Of a stretch of 64,000 nt of DNA, positions 1 to 9,336 are shown one piece after another. Below the pieces are notes generated by a model. It was not told the origin of the DNA and made no database searches. It worked only from the letters and a program-made list of their open reading frames with translations. The stretch comes from Flavobacteriia bacterium. Its GTDB lineage: Bacteria > Bacteroidota > Bacteroidia > Flavobacteriales > Schleiferiaceae. The first letter of the stretch is position 1; each line of letters begins with the position of its first letter. Position numbers and translations under genes: made by a program. The stretch spans positions 1-64,000 of the forward strand of contig JABXHW010000038.1 in NCBI GenBank assembly GCA_013373425.1. The letters run 5' to 3'.

Positions 1-1
1 C

Positions 2-775
2 AACAATCGCATTCTCAAGGCGTTGGTAGAGAATGCTGGCCTTCAGCGCAAGTTCGAAGACCACCGAGTGCATTGGGGCGAGAATAGAGATATCCTTCAA
101 GGCATCTTCAATAATTTCAGAGAGAGTGAAACTTACGAACGCTACATGAACAGTGGCAGCGATTCGTTGAAAGAGGACAAGCAACTCCTCAAGATTTTCT
201 ACGCTGAGTTTATCACCCAAAACGAAACCTTGCATCAGTTATATGAGGATATCTCCATGCACTGGGCCGATGATTTGGATGCAGCTCAAATGTTCGTGGT
301 AAAGACCTTTAAGTCGTTCCAAGATGTAGAAGGGGCGGTATATTCGAAGCTATCGAAGGAAATGCCTGAGGATGTACAGAATGCGAGTCAACTTCCTGAT
401 GGCTACGACTTAGCCACTGCGAAAATCATCGTAGATCTCTATAAAGATGAGGATGATGCAGATTTCGGTGAGAAGTTGTTGCGCTACACAGTTAGCGACA
501 ACAAGGAGAATGAAGAACTCATTTCGTCTAAAACGCGCAACTGGGATACAGATCGAATTGCTGCTGTCGACATCCTATTGATGAAAATGGCCATCGCTGA
601 ACTAACTCATTTCGACCAAATTCCTGTCAAGGTAACCTTGAACGAATACATCGATTTAAGTAAGGAATACAGCACTCCTAAGTCTGGACAGTTCATCAAC
701 GGTATTCTCGATAAGTTGGTAGCCCAGCTGAAAGAAGAGAAGAAGATCGTCAAAGTTGGTCGTGGACTGATGTAG
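2..775 (+). CDS. nusB: Transcription antitermination factor NusB (5' end cut by window edge)
   Basis: Open frame continues to the window edge upstream of the TTG at 23; C-terminal NusB-like segment (DRIAAVDILLMKMAIAELTHFDQIPVKVTLNEYIDLSKEYSTPKSGQFINGILDKL); synteny with DUF1573-yajC-ybbR-coaE. Confidence 0.93.
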   Translation, partial: NNRILKALVENAGLQRKFEDHRVHWGENRDILQGIFNNFRESETYERYMNSGSDSLKEDKQLLKIFYAEFITQNETLHQLYEDISMHWADDLDAAQMFVVKTFKSFQDVEGAVYSKLSKEMPEDVQNASQLPDGYDLATAKIIVDLYKDEDDADFGEKLLRYTVSDNKENEELISSKTRNWDTDRIAAVDILLMKMAIAELTHFDQIPVKVTLNEYIDLSKEYSTPKSGQFINGILDKLVAQLKEEKKIVKVGRGLM

Positions 776-812
776 ACGTATATTTGATGTCAGAACAATA
801 AAACTCGAAATA

Positions 813-1301
813 ATGAAATATAGAATTGCTACAATCGCTGTCGCTTCCGTGTTTGCACTTGCATCTTGTGATAATGCGACGTCGAGAATTGAAAGCGGTG
901 ACGACAACACTGCAGCAGTAAATTACAACGTAAATGGTCAGCAAAATGCCAACGAAGGTGTTTCTGCTGGTGACGTTGCTTCTGAAGGTTCTGCTCGCTT
1001 TGAATTCAACGAAACGGAGCACAACTTCGGTGATGTAGTGGAAGGAAAGACTGTAAGCACAGTATTTACATTCACTAACACAGGTGATGCGCCGTTGATT
1101 ATTTCAAACGCAGCGGGTAGCTGTGGATGTACGGTTCCAGAATGGCCAAGAAGACCAATCGCTCCAGGTGAATCTGGTGAGATGAAGGTGAGCTTCAGCA
1201 GTGCAAACAAATCTGGCGACCAGCAGAAAACCGTTACGATTACCGCGAACACAGTTCCACAAACGACTGTGCTTAAGATTCGCGCTAACGTTATTCGTTA
1301 A
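813..1301 (+). CDS. DUF1573 domain lipoprotein
   Basis: Lipobox-like N-terminus (ALASC) and FNETEHNFGDVVEGKTVSTVFTFTNTGDAPLII...GSCGCTVPEWPRRPIAPGESGEMKVSF, typical DUF1573. Confidence 0.9.
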   Translation: MKYRIATIAVASVFALASCDNATSRIESGDDNTAAVNYNVNGQQNANEGVSAGDVASEGSARFEFNETEHNFGDVVEGKTVSTVFTFTNTGDAPLIISNAAGSCGCTVPEWPRRPIAPGESGEMKVSFSSANKSGDQQKTVTITANTVPQTTVLKIRANVIR

Positions 1302-1320
1302 TTAGACTACAAAATTCGGA

Positions 1321-1638
1321 ATGAATTCAATTTTTTTACAAGCGGCTGAAGGAGCAGATTACGGTACCCTCATTATGATGGGTGTAATCATCGTAATCAT
1401 GTACTTGTTTTTCCTTCGCCCACAGGCCAAGCGCCAAAGAGAAGAAACCAAGTTTAGAAATGATGTTGTGAAAGGCGCCAAAGTGGTTACCACTTCAGGC
1501 ATTCACGGAAAGATTTCTGAAGTAGGTGACACTTATGTGATCCTCGAACTCGACGGCGGCCGCATCAAACTAGAGAAATCTGCTATCTCAAAAGAGCTTA
1601 GTGCACAGTACAATCCTGACGCTAAGAAGAAGAAGTAA
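1321..1638 (+). CDS. yajC: Preprotein translocase subunit YajC
   Basis: N-terminal TM then FLRPQAKRQREETKFRNDVVKGAKVVTTSGIHGKISEVGDTYVILELDGG; classic YajC. Confidence 0.95.
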   Translation: MNSIFLQAAEGADYGTLIMMGVIIVIMYLFFLRPQAKRQREETKFRNDVVKGAKVVTTSGIHGKISEVGDTYVILELDGGRIKLEKSAISKELSAQYNPDAKKKK

Positions 1639-1660
1639 GCATTTCTTTCAGTACGAGAAC

Positions 1661-1695
1661 AACCCCGAGAGTCTTTCGATTCTCGGGGTTTTTTC
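1661..1695 (+). terminator. Rho-independent terminator downstream of yajC
   Basis: CCCCGAGA-N9-TTCTCGGGG followed by TTTTTTC. Confidence 0.85.
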
Positions 1696-1723
1696 TTGGC
1701 TAGAACATTCGTAATTTTCAAAC

Positions 1724-2662
1724 ATGAGAAACGAGCGCAAACCATGGAAGTCGGTTCGAAGCCTTTGGCTGACGAGAGTGGGGTTTCTCATGATCGCATT
1801 TCTCCTTTGGGCCCTGATGGAACTGGGACAAGAACGCTTTGAAAGCAGGATCAGCGTTCCGGTAAAGTTGGTTCAAACTCCAGACGATCGACTTATTGTG
1901 AACCCTCCTGAATGGGTTCGCGTCCTCTCCAAAGCGGAAGGTCTTTACGCCTTCCAAGAGCGCTTTAGAGAACAATCCGAATTAGAGCTTCCGTTTGACG
2001 CATTTGAGTCGGATGGAAGAAATAGATACTATCTCACTAGCGAAAGATTCAATCGTTTGGCGAGCTCTATTATCCCTTCCAGCGTGTCTTGGAGTCTGGT
2101 TGGTGATACGCTTTGGTTAGAGACGAGCTCGTTGACCAGTAGATTGGTTCCGGTAGTGGCCAATCTGGATTTGCAGTTTGAGAACCCCTATTATGCCTTT
2201 GGTGACCCAGTTCTCAAACCCGACTCGATCTTCATTTTTGGAAAGGATGAAATTTTGGATACGCTTTCGGCTTTTCGACTCCAGCGCTACAGGCAGACTA
2301 GTGTAAACGCGTTAATCACCTATTATTCTAGCTTGGAAATGCCGGACGGTCTTACAAGTCCAACGGATGTGGTTCAAGTAGAGCAGGATGTACGTCCATT
2401 CACGGAGAAGAATATTGAGATTCGGTTGTTTTCGAATCACCCTGAAGGTCTTTGGGAGCCAAATCCACGGCAGGTAAACGTGATCTGTCGCGTTCCTATG
2501 GAGTATTATTCTCAGCTCTCAGATGTAGACTTTCGAGCGGAAGTTCGGCCTGTAGAGGGAGGGAGTGCAGTTGCACCTGTGCTTCTTACAAAGGTGCCGA
2601 GTTACGTGGAAATCATCGATTGGTCGCCTCATTACGTCGATTTAATTCAAACACAACGCTGA
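1724..2662 (+). CDS. YbbR-like domain protein
   Basis: N-terminal TM, repeated YbbR-type beta domains (VPVVANLDLQFENPYYAFGDPVLKPDSIFIFGKDEILDTL), position upstream of coaE. Confidence 0.75.
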   Translation: MRNERKPWKSVRSLWLTRVGFLMIAFLLWALMELGQERFESRISVPVKLVQTPDDRLIVNPPEWVRVLSKAEGLYAFQERFREQSELELPFDAFESDGRNRYYLTSERFNRLASSIIPSSVSWSLVGDTLWLETSSLTSRLVPVVANLDLQFENPYYAFGDPVLKPDSIFIFGKDEILDTLSAFRLQRYRQTSVNALITYYSSLEMPDGLTSPTDVVQVEQDVRPFTEKNIEIRLFSNHPEGLWEPNPRQVNVICRVPMEYYSQLSDVDFRAEVRPVEGGSAVAPVLLTKVPSYVEIIDWSPHYVDLIQTQR

Positions 2663-3258
2663 TGCTGAACGTCGGACTTACAGGAGGAATAGGAAGTGGG
2701 AAATCCACCGTTGCCCAGATTTTCGAAGCCTTCGGCATACCATGCTATTATGCCGATGATAGAGCGAAAGAACTCATGCGTTCTGATGAGAATTTGAAAT
2801 CCGACCTCATCGAAGAGTTTGGCGCTGATGTTTATCAAGATGGATCATTGAACAGAAGTTTACTCGCGAAAATCATTTTTGAGGATGATTCGGCAAGAGA
2901 GCGTATCAATGGATTGGTGCACCCTGCAGTGGGACGAGATTATGAGGAATGGCAAGCCAACCAGAATTCGGCGTACGTCCTGAAGGAAGCGGCTATACTC
3001 TTTGAAACCGGAGGCTACAAGGCTAGCGACTACAATATTCTTGTGACCGCTCCCGAGGAGTTGCGCTTACGCCGAGTAATGGAGCGTGATGGAGCGAAGA
3101 AAGAGGAAGTTCTCGCTCGGATGCGAGCGCAATGGAGTGACGAGAAGAAGTCAAAGCTCGCCGATTTCATTATCTTAAACGACGAGGACCATTCTTTAAT
3201 AACCCAAGTCAAGGAAATTCATGAAGCTCTTCTTATCCGAGCAAATTCGTCAAATTGA
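2662..3258 (+). CDS. coaE: Dephospho-CoA kinase
   Basis: MLNVGLTGGIGSGKSTVAQIFEAFGIPCYYADDRAKELM; start at the ATG overlapping the ybbR stop (TGATG), not the longer ORF start at 2452. Confidence 0.95.
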   Translation: MLNVGLTGGIGSGKSTVAQIFEAFGIPCYYADDRAKELMRSDENLKSDLIEEFGADVYQDGSLNRSLLAKIIFEDDSARERINGLVHPAVGRDYEEWQANQNSAYVLKEAAILFETGGYKASDYNILVTAPEELRLRRVMERDGAKKEEVLARMRAQWSDEKKSKLADFIILNDEDHSLITQVKEIHEALLIRANSSN

Positions 3259-4705
3259 CGAAGCGACCATTCAAAATGAACCTATAGCATCCATTGACTT
3301 AGTTGAGCGTGCATCCCAGGCGTGTTCGGCGTGGATTTTAGAAAACTACGAAGGTCAGTCCTCTTTTCACATCTTCTGTGGAATGGGGAACAACGGAGCT
3401 GATGGGTTAGCCATTGCTCGTCTTTTGGCAGAATCCGACCAAGAAGTATCTGTTCACGTCATAGCACACAGAAGCAACGGATCTTCAAATTTCGATCAGA
3501 ACATCAAGCGACTAGCTGAGGTGGGGATTGACGCGAATTATGTCAATAATCCGAAAGACATGCCCACCGTGCATGAGAATAGCATTGCGATAGACGCAAT
3601 TCTTGGAATTGGTCTCGGCAAGCCCCTTCGTGGGATATTGAAAGAAGTGGTGCAGTCGTTAGGTGAGGCCTATGAGCACATTATATCTATCGACGTTCCT
3701 ACTGGCTTGCCTTCGGATCTGCTCCAAGATTTCAACAGCAAGACCGTTGTTAAAGCCGCACATACACTCACTTTTCAGTTTCCAAAGCTTTCCTTCTTAT
3801 TAGCGGAAACAGGGGAGGTGACCGGTGAAATTCATGTGCTGGACATAGGTCTTGATGGTGTTGCCATACACGATACACCGAGCAATTTTCACATCACGAC
3901 CGAATTTGAAGCAGAGACCTTCCGCCCAACACGCAAGTCGTTTTCGCACAAAGGCACCTATGGACATGCGTTCCTAGTTGCGGGCCATGAAGGAATGATG
4001 GGAGCGGCCGTGCTTGCCACTCGAGCCTGTCTGCGCAGCGGTGCAGGTTGGGTATCTACTCATGTTCCTAAATCCGGACGTGATATACTTCAAATGGCTG
4101 CCCCAGAAGCGATGGTAAGTGTGGATCATGCTAACATGTCATTTACTGGCACAATCCTTTCGGATCGCTATTCTGCCATTGGAATAGGTCCAGGTCTGGG
4201 TAGGGAGACTAAATCTCTGGAAGCCTTGAAGAAGGTCTTGTCGGAAGTGCAGGTTCCCATTGTTCTCGATGCGGATGCACTCCACTTATTGAGCCTTTCC
4301 AAAGATTGGGACTTGTTACCGCCTCAAGCTGTACTCACGCCGCATATCGGGGAATTCAAACGCATGACTGGTAAGGAGTACAGTGGAACAGCCGAAATGC
4401 TTATCGATGCCATGACATGGGCAGAAGAGAAGAAGTGCTTTCTCGTTCTGAAAGGTGCTTTCACGGCAATCTGTACTCCGAATGGCGAGGTGTATTTCAA
4501 TACATCGGGTCACCCCGGCATGGCCACTTCAGGCAGTGGAGACGTATTAACAGGATTACTCACTGGACTGTTAGCTCAGGGAATCCCCATATTAAATGCC
4601 ATTCGATTTGGGGTATGGATGCACGGATTTGCCGGCGAAGAAGCCGCTGGAATAAAAGGCGAGCATGCGATGATTGCTTCAGATATTATCGAGAATCTTC
4701 AATAA
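3221..4705 (+). CDS. nnr: Bifunctional NAD(P)H-hydrate epimerase / ADP-dependent NAD(P)H-hydrate dehydratase
   Basis: N-terminal YjeF epimerase domain (FCGMGNNGADGLAIARLL) fused to C-terminal dehydratase (HKGTYGHAFLVAGHEGMMGAAVLATRACLRSGAGWV; GSGDVLTGLLTGLLAQG); 38-bp overlap with coaE. Confidence 0.93.
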   Translation: MKLFLSEQIRQIDEATIQNEPIASIDLVERASQACSAWILENYEGQSSFHIFCGMGNNGADGLAIARLLAESDQEVSVHVIAHRSNGSSNFDQNIKRLAEVGIDANYVNNPKDMPTVHENSIAIDAILGIGLGKPLRGILKEVVQSLGEAYEHIISIDVPTGLPSDLLQDFNSKTVVKAAHTLTFQFPKLSFLLAETGEVTGEIHVLDIGLDGVAIHDTPSNFHITTEFEAETFRPTRKSFSHKGTYGHAFLVAGHEGMMGAAVLATRACLRSGAGWVSTHVPKSGRDILQMAAPEAMVSVDHANMSFTGTILSDRYSAIGIGPGLGRETKSLEALKKVLSEVQVPIVLDADALHLLSLSKDWDLLPPQAVLTPHIGEFKRMTGKEYSGTAEMLIDAMTWAEEKKCFLVLKGAFTAICTPNGEVYFNTSGHPGMATSGSGDVLTGLLTGLLAQGIPILNAIRFGVWMHGFAGEEAAGIKGEHAMIASDIIENLQ

Positions 4706-4706
4706 A

Positions 4707-4732
4707 AAAGGAGGACACGAGGCCCTCCTTCA
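4707..4732. terminator. Bidirectional terminator between convergent nnr and MBL/rhodanese genes
   Basis: AAAAAAGGAGGacacgaggcCCTCCTT between convergent stops. Confidence 0.65.
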
Positions 4733-4754
4733 TCAACAACTAACTGTAACACAC

Positions 4755-6164
4755 TTAGGCGTTTGAAGCACAGCTCATGTCTGCGCTCAGAGCTACGCCT
4801 TCAAGCTCTTGTATGGCTTTAAAGCCACCTTCAACGTTAGTGAGGTTCTTGTGACCTTCGCCTTCTAAGATGGAAAGGGCAATCACAGAACGGTATCCTC
4901 CAGCACAGTGTACAAATGCCGGGGTTTCTTTATCGAGGTCTCCCTTGGTTTCCAAAATGTCATCCAATGGGAAGAGTTTAGCATCTTCAACGTGGCGTGC
5001 ATTGAATTCACCGGGCTTTCTCACGTCAATTACATTGCGCTCTCCGGCGGAGAATCGTGCATCGAATTCCGAAGGTGAGATAGATGGAATGCTCATTACT
5101 TCTTCCCCAGCTGCTTGCCAGGTTTCAAACCCACCTTTAAGGTAACCTACTGAATTGTCGTAGCCTACACGAGCTAAGCGCTTTACAATTTCATTCTCGC
5201 GTCCATCATCGGCAATGAATGCGATTGGTCTGCGAATGTCGGTAATCAATGCCCCAACCCACATGGCAAAGTTGCCATCAATTCCAATAAACAAGCTACC
5301 TGGAACGTGTCCATCGGTATATGCTTTTGGCTTGCGGGTATCCAAAATCAAGGCGCCATTTGCCACATGAGATTTGAATTCATCGAGGCTCAAGCCCTTC
5401 ATTCCTTTCTCCATCACCTCATCGATAGAAGAGTAGCCAAACTTGTTCATTTTAGCATTCTCTGGGAAATATTGAGGTGGTGGTGCCAATCCTTCAGTTA
5501 ATTCTTTTACGAACTCTTCTTTCGACATGTCTGCTCTCAAAGCATAATTCGTGCGCTTCTGATTCCCAAGAATATCAACGGTATCACTTGAAAGATTCTT
5601 TCCACAAGACGATCCAGCTCCGTGCCCAGGATAAACAGTGATGCTATCTGGCAAAGTCATGATCTTATTGCGAAGGGAATCGAAAAGGTATCCTGCAAGA
5701 TCTTCTTGAGTTACATCCGACTTGATTGCGAGGTCTGGACGACCCACATCACCAAGGAACAATGTATCTCCTGTGAAGATGGCTCTTTCTTCGTCGTTTT
5801 CATCGAGAAGCAGGTAGGTAGAAGACTCCATAGTGTGTCCTGGAGTGTGAAGTACCTTGATTTTAATATCACCAATGTTGAAGATTTGATTGTCTTCAGC
5901 TTCAATGGCCTCAAAGGATGGTCCGGCAAGCGGTCCGTATACGATAGTTGCTCCAGTCTTTTTTGCAAGGTCGAGGTGACCAGAAACGAAATCGGCGTGG
6001 TAGTGTGTTTCGAAGATGTATTTGAGCTTCACGCCATCGCGCTCCAATCGCTCCAAGTATGGCTCTGACTCACGGAGTGGGTCAATCACCGCTGCTTCAC
6101 CGTTTGAAGTGATGTAATAAGCAGCTTCTGCAAGACAATTGGTGTATATCTGTTCTACGTTCAT
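4755..6164 (-). CDS. MBL-fold metallo-hydrolase (persulfide dioxygenase-like) with tandem rhodanese domains
   Basis: FETHYHADFVSGHLDLAKKTGATIVYGP, TPGHTMESSTYLL, FTGDTLFLGDVGRPDL, YPGHGAGSSCGKNL; two rhodanese-like domains (LILDTRKPKAYTDGHVPGSLFIG; NVIDVRKPGEFNARHVEDA...FVHCAGGYRS). Confidence 0.9.
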   Translation of the reverse strand: MNVEQIYTNCLAEAAYYITSNGEAAVIDPLRESEPYLERLERDGVKLKYIFETHYHADFVSGHLDLAKKTGATIVYGPLAGPSFEAIEAEDNQIFNIGDIKIKVLHTPGHTMESSTYLLLDENDEERAIFTGDTLFLGDVGRPDLAIKSDVTQEDLAGYLFDSLRNKIMTLPDSITVYPGHGAGSSCGKNLSSDTVDILGNQKRTNYALRADMSKEEFVKELTEGLAPPPQYFPENAKMNKFGYSSIDEVMEKGMKGLSLDEFKSHVANGALILDTRKPKAYTDGHVPGSLFIGIDGNFAMWVGALITDIRRPIAFIADDGRENEIVKRLARVGYDNSVGYLKGGFETWQAAGEEVMSIPSISPSEFDARFSAGERNVIDVRKPGEFNARHVEDAKLFPLDDILETKGDLDKETPAFVHCAGGYRSVIALSILEGEGHKNLTNVEGGFKAIQELEGVALSADMSCASNA

Positions 6165-6219
6165 AGTGTAGTTTTTTGTTTTATTCTGATGCAAAGATGA
6201 AAAGGATAGTACAGATGAA

Positions 6220-6235
6220 CGTGACTCATATCACG
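6220..6235. promoter_or_regulatory. CRP-like palindromic site CGTGA-CTCATA-TCACG
   Basis: GTGA-N6-TCAC dyad ~60 bp upstream of the MBL/rhodanese start, overlapping the stop of the Crp/Fnr gene. Confidence 0.5.
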
Positions 6236-6887
6236 CATCCAATACCTCAACTCTATTGCGCCCCAGACGAACAACGCCATTCTTTTCAAGTTGCTTGAGG
6301 AGTCTACTAATCACTTCTCGACTCGAATGCAAGTCGTTGGCAATCTCTTGATGTGACACCTTGAGCACTGGGTCGCCACCTTGATTGTCGATTCGTTCAC
6401 TGAAATAGCGCATTAATCGTTCATCTAGCTGATGGAATGCGATGGCGTCTATGGTTTCAAGGAGTTCTTGGAATCGATCGTGATAAATTCGCATCACGAA
6501 ACCTTTCCACTCGCTGAACACTTCCATCCATTCATCTACAAATCGTGCAGGTATGGCTAAAACTTGAGTATCCTCTTCTGCCAGAGCTTCAATTTCACTC
6601 GTCGTTTGCCCCATGCAACAAGTGAGACTACTTGCACAGGTTTCACCAGCGCGCAGATAGTAGAGTAGAAGCTCTCTATCGTCATCATCTCGTCGCATAA
6701 TGCGCAAACTGCCTCTCAGCAACAACGGGATGTATTCCACAGGCATGCCTTTGTCCATTACGAGTTCACCTGCATTATAAGATCTCAACTTACCTTCTTT
6801 GAGGAGGGCTTCAATAAGCTTCTCGTCGGAAAATAGCGGGAAAGCTGAAGAGATAACGTCGCGATTGAGCTCGAGTATTCTATCCAT
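6231..6887 (-). CDS. Crp/Fnr family transcriptional regulator
   Basis: Cyclic-nucleotide-binding-type sensor domain plus C-terminal wHTH (VSHQEIANDLHSSREVISRLLKQLEKNGVVRLGRNRVEV). Confidence 0.92.
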   Translation of the reverse strand: MDRILELNRDVISSAFPLFSDEKLIEALLKEGKLRSYNAGELVMDKGMPVEYIPLLLRGSLRIMRRDDDDRELLLYYLRAGETCASSLTCCMGQTTSEIEALAEEDTQVLAIPARFVDEWMEVFSEWKGFVMRIYHDRFQELLETIDAIAFHQLDERLMRYFSERIDNQGGDPVLKVSHQEIANDLHSSREVISRLLKQLEKNGVVRLGRNRVEVLDA

Positions 6888-6963
6888 GAAAACGTAAATG
6901 CATTAGAACATTAAAGGTACGTTATTAGATATGGAGCCGAAGTGGAAGTTACCAACAGATTTT

Positions 6964-6981
6964 CTATCAAACTGTTGATAG
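6964..6981. promoter_or_regulatory. Perfect inverted repeat CTATCAA-ACTG-TTGATAG between crp/fnr-like gene and phoH
   Basis: 7-bp perfect arms, 4-bp spacer, in the divergent intergenic region. Confidence 0.5.
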
Positions 6982-7044
6982 TTCGCCTTTCAATTTCTTT
7001 TGAAACGAACACGGGTTGGTTACCTTTTACCAAACGATATACAC

Positions 7045-8409
7045 ATGCCCACCAAGTCCGCCAAAAGCAAGAATAGCGATAAGAAGATCTTCGTACTCGA
7101 TACTTCTGTAATCCTCTTCGACCATAATGCCATTCTCAATTTCGACGAACACGACGTTGCCATCCCAATCACGGTTCTAGAAGAGTTAGATGAGTTTAAG
7201 AAGGGAAATGATACCAAGAATTTCGAAGCTCGAGAGTTTATACGATTCCTCGATAAAAAAGCCGGAGCCAACAAGGTCAATGAATGGATCAATCTAAACG
7301 GACCGAAACGAGGAAAGTTCAAAGTGGTGATGTCGGTATCAGGTGATAAAGTGGATGCACAAAAAGTGTTTGCTTCCCACAAAATGGACCATCGCATTCT
7401 GAATGCCGCCCTCCAATTGGAGTCAGAAGAACCTGCCCGTTCAATCATTCTAGTCACAAAGGACATCAACCTTCGTTTAAAGGCGAAAGCGCTTGGTTTA
7501 ACAGCAGAAGACTACCAAACAGGGAAGATCCAGGATATTGGCAATATCTACACAGGTAAGGAGCAGATTAGCGCTTTTCCGCAAAAGGTGATCGATAAGC
7601 TTTATGCAGATGGACACATCGAAAAAGATGTGCTCACGAAACTGACAAAGAAGCTAAAGCCAATAGATAACAAGTTCTACATTTTGAAAGGCACAAGAAG
7701 TAGTTCACTTGCATTCTTTAATGCCCACAACGAATCGCTCGAGCATATAGAGAAGAAGTCGTTTTACGGAATCAAGCCGAGGAATGCAGAGCAGACGTTC
7801 GCGCTTCATGCTATTCTAGACGACAATATCAAATTGGTGACGCTCACTGGAGTGGCAGGAACGGGAAAGACACTTCTGGCACTTGCTGGTAGTCTGGAGC
7901 AGCGACGAAACTTCAAGCAAATTTATCTCGCTCGTCCTATCGTTCCCTTGAGCAACCGTGACATTGGATACTTGCCTGGGGATGCGGAGCAAAAGGTAAA
8001 TCCTTACATGCAACCGCTTTGGGATAACCTCAAATTTATCAAGAATCAATTCTCAGAGCGCGACCGTCAGTATAAGCAGCTCGAGGACATGGTGAATACT
8101 GAGAAAATCTTGGTGACGCCTTTGGCTTACATTCGAGGACGAAGCCTTTCAAACGTGATTTTCATCGTGGATGAAGCGCAAAATTTGACGCCTCATGAGA
8201 TTAAAACGATCATCACTAGGGCAGGGGAGAATTCGAAATTCATCTTCACGGGGGATATCAATCAAATTGACACACCTTATTTGGATGAACAATCGAATGG
8301 ATTGAGCTACCTCGTTGACAAGCTTAAAGGGAAACCACTCTACGCACACATCGCGTTGGAGAAGGGCGAAAGAAGTGAGCTTGCGAACCTTGCGAACGAG
8401 CTCCTTTAA
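7045..8409 (+). CDS. PhoH-family protein, PIN domain + PhoH ATPase
   Basis: KIFVLDTSVILFDHNAILNFDEHDVAIPITVLEELDEFKKG (PIN); LTGVAGTGKTLLALAGSLEQ, IFIVDEAQNLTPHEIKTIITRAGENSKFIFTGDINQID (PhoH). ATG at 7045 preferred over TTG at 7000. Confidence 0.93.
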   Translation: MPTKSAKSKNSDKKIFVLDTSVILFDHNAILNFDEHDVAIPITVLEELDEFKKGNDTKNFEAREFIRFLDKKAGANKVNEWINLNGPKRGKFKVVMSVSGDKVDAQKVFASHKMDHRILNAALQLESEEPARSIILVTKDINLRLKAKALGLTAEDYQTGKIQDIGNIYTGKEQISAFPQKVIDKLYADGHIEKDVLTKLTKKLKPIDNKFYILKGTRSSSLAFFNAHNESLEHIEKKSFYGIKPRNAEQTFALHAILDDNIKLVTLTGVAGTGKTLLALAGSLEQRRNFKQIYLARPIVPLSNRDIGYLPGDAEQKVNPYMQPLWDNLKFIKNQFSERDRQYKQLEDMVNTEKILVTPLAYIRGRSLSNVIFIVDEAQNLTPHEIKTIITRAGENSKFIFTGDINQIDTPYLDEQSNGLSYLVDKLKGKPLYAHIALEKGERSELANLANELL

Positions 8410-9305
8410 TCGAGAATGAATTGAGCGATTACTCCTGCGAGTTCTGGATGCAGGGGTAAGTCTGCTCTTCCATAATAGGATGTTGCCAGTGCTCTTGATG
8501 AAGGCGCTCTTTTGAGCATGTGCCCCATTCCCTCGATGGTTACCAATTCAGCTGAAGGGTCGCACTCATTGAGTCGCTCTGCTTCACTCTGTGCCACTTG
8601 AATGTCGGTTTCACCTGATATAATCAAGACAGGACCATTCAAAGCGGCGATGGCCTCACATGGGTCGTATGAGTCCCAAGATCTGATGAAGCTCACATTT
8701 GGCTCGGAAACCATGCTTCGCATGATGAAGTGTGCTGGCTTCGGAGCATATCCCAAACGAATACTATCGAAATTAGAAGCAATGCCTTCATGATATTGTT
8801 CTGGAATCTGTGCTGTCAATTGGGTATATAGAATGTCATGAATTCGATTTCCCGCACCACAAAGACTAATTACTTTATCCACTTCTGGTCGATTCCCGAG
8901 CAAAAGCGCTGTTAGCGCTCCTTGCGAATGACCAATGATAGTGATGTGATTGTATCCACTATCTACGGCCACATCTACCCATCGCGAAGCAAGATCTACG
9001 AAGGCATCAAAGGTGAGAATCGAATCACTCGTGAATTGTTCAGGTGTTGCATTGAGCTTATCGGTATTCAGGGTGCTAATGCCATGAAGATTCAGACTAT
9101 CCGCAAGATAGAGCAGTGAGTTGCCCGTAACATTTCCAGAATTACCGTTACGATCTACCATGCCTGAACCTGGAATGATAATAGCCACATGACCTCCTTC
9201 GACCTTGTGCCATGCTGCTCTATAGTTACCATAAGGAGTTCGCACCATTACATCCTGTGAAAATGCGGGAAAACTCAGTAGTAGTGCGGCGATGAAAAGT
9301 TTCAT
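8406..9305 (-). CDS. Secreted alpha/beta hydrolase
   Basis: Signal peptide; IIGHSQGALTALLLGNRP nucleophile elbow; C-terminal GMGH. Confidence 0.8.
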   Translation of the reverse strand: MKLFIAALLLSFPAFSQDVMVRTPYGNYRAAWHKVEGGHVAIIIPGSGMVDRNGNSGNVTGNSLLYLADSLNLHGISTLNTDKLNATPEQFTSDSILTFDAFVDLASRWVDVAVDSGYNHITIIGHSQGALTALLLGNRPEVDKVISLCGAGNRIHDILYTQLTAQIPEQYHEGIASNFDSIRLGYAPKPAHFIMRSMVSEPNVSFIRSWDSYDPCEAIAALNGPVLIISGETDIQVAQSEAERLNECDPSAELVTIEGMGHMLKRAPSSRALATSYYGRADLPLHPELAGVIAQFILD

Positions 9306-9336
9306 AGTACTGAATTAGAAATAGCTAAAAGACAGG

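Noticed and set aside
2452-2661. Long N-terminal extension of coaE in the ORF track
   Set aside because: Extension is YbbR coding sequence in another frame; the native start is the ATG at 2662.
5622-6068. 148-aa plus ORF opposite the MBL/rhodanese gene
   Set aside because: Antisense shadow of a conserved enzyme; no start signal or homology.
7020-7469. 149-aa minus ORF opposite phoH
   Set aside because: Antisense shadow; Ser/Arg-rich composition without a domain.
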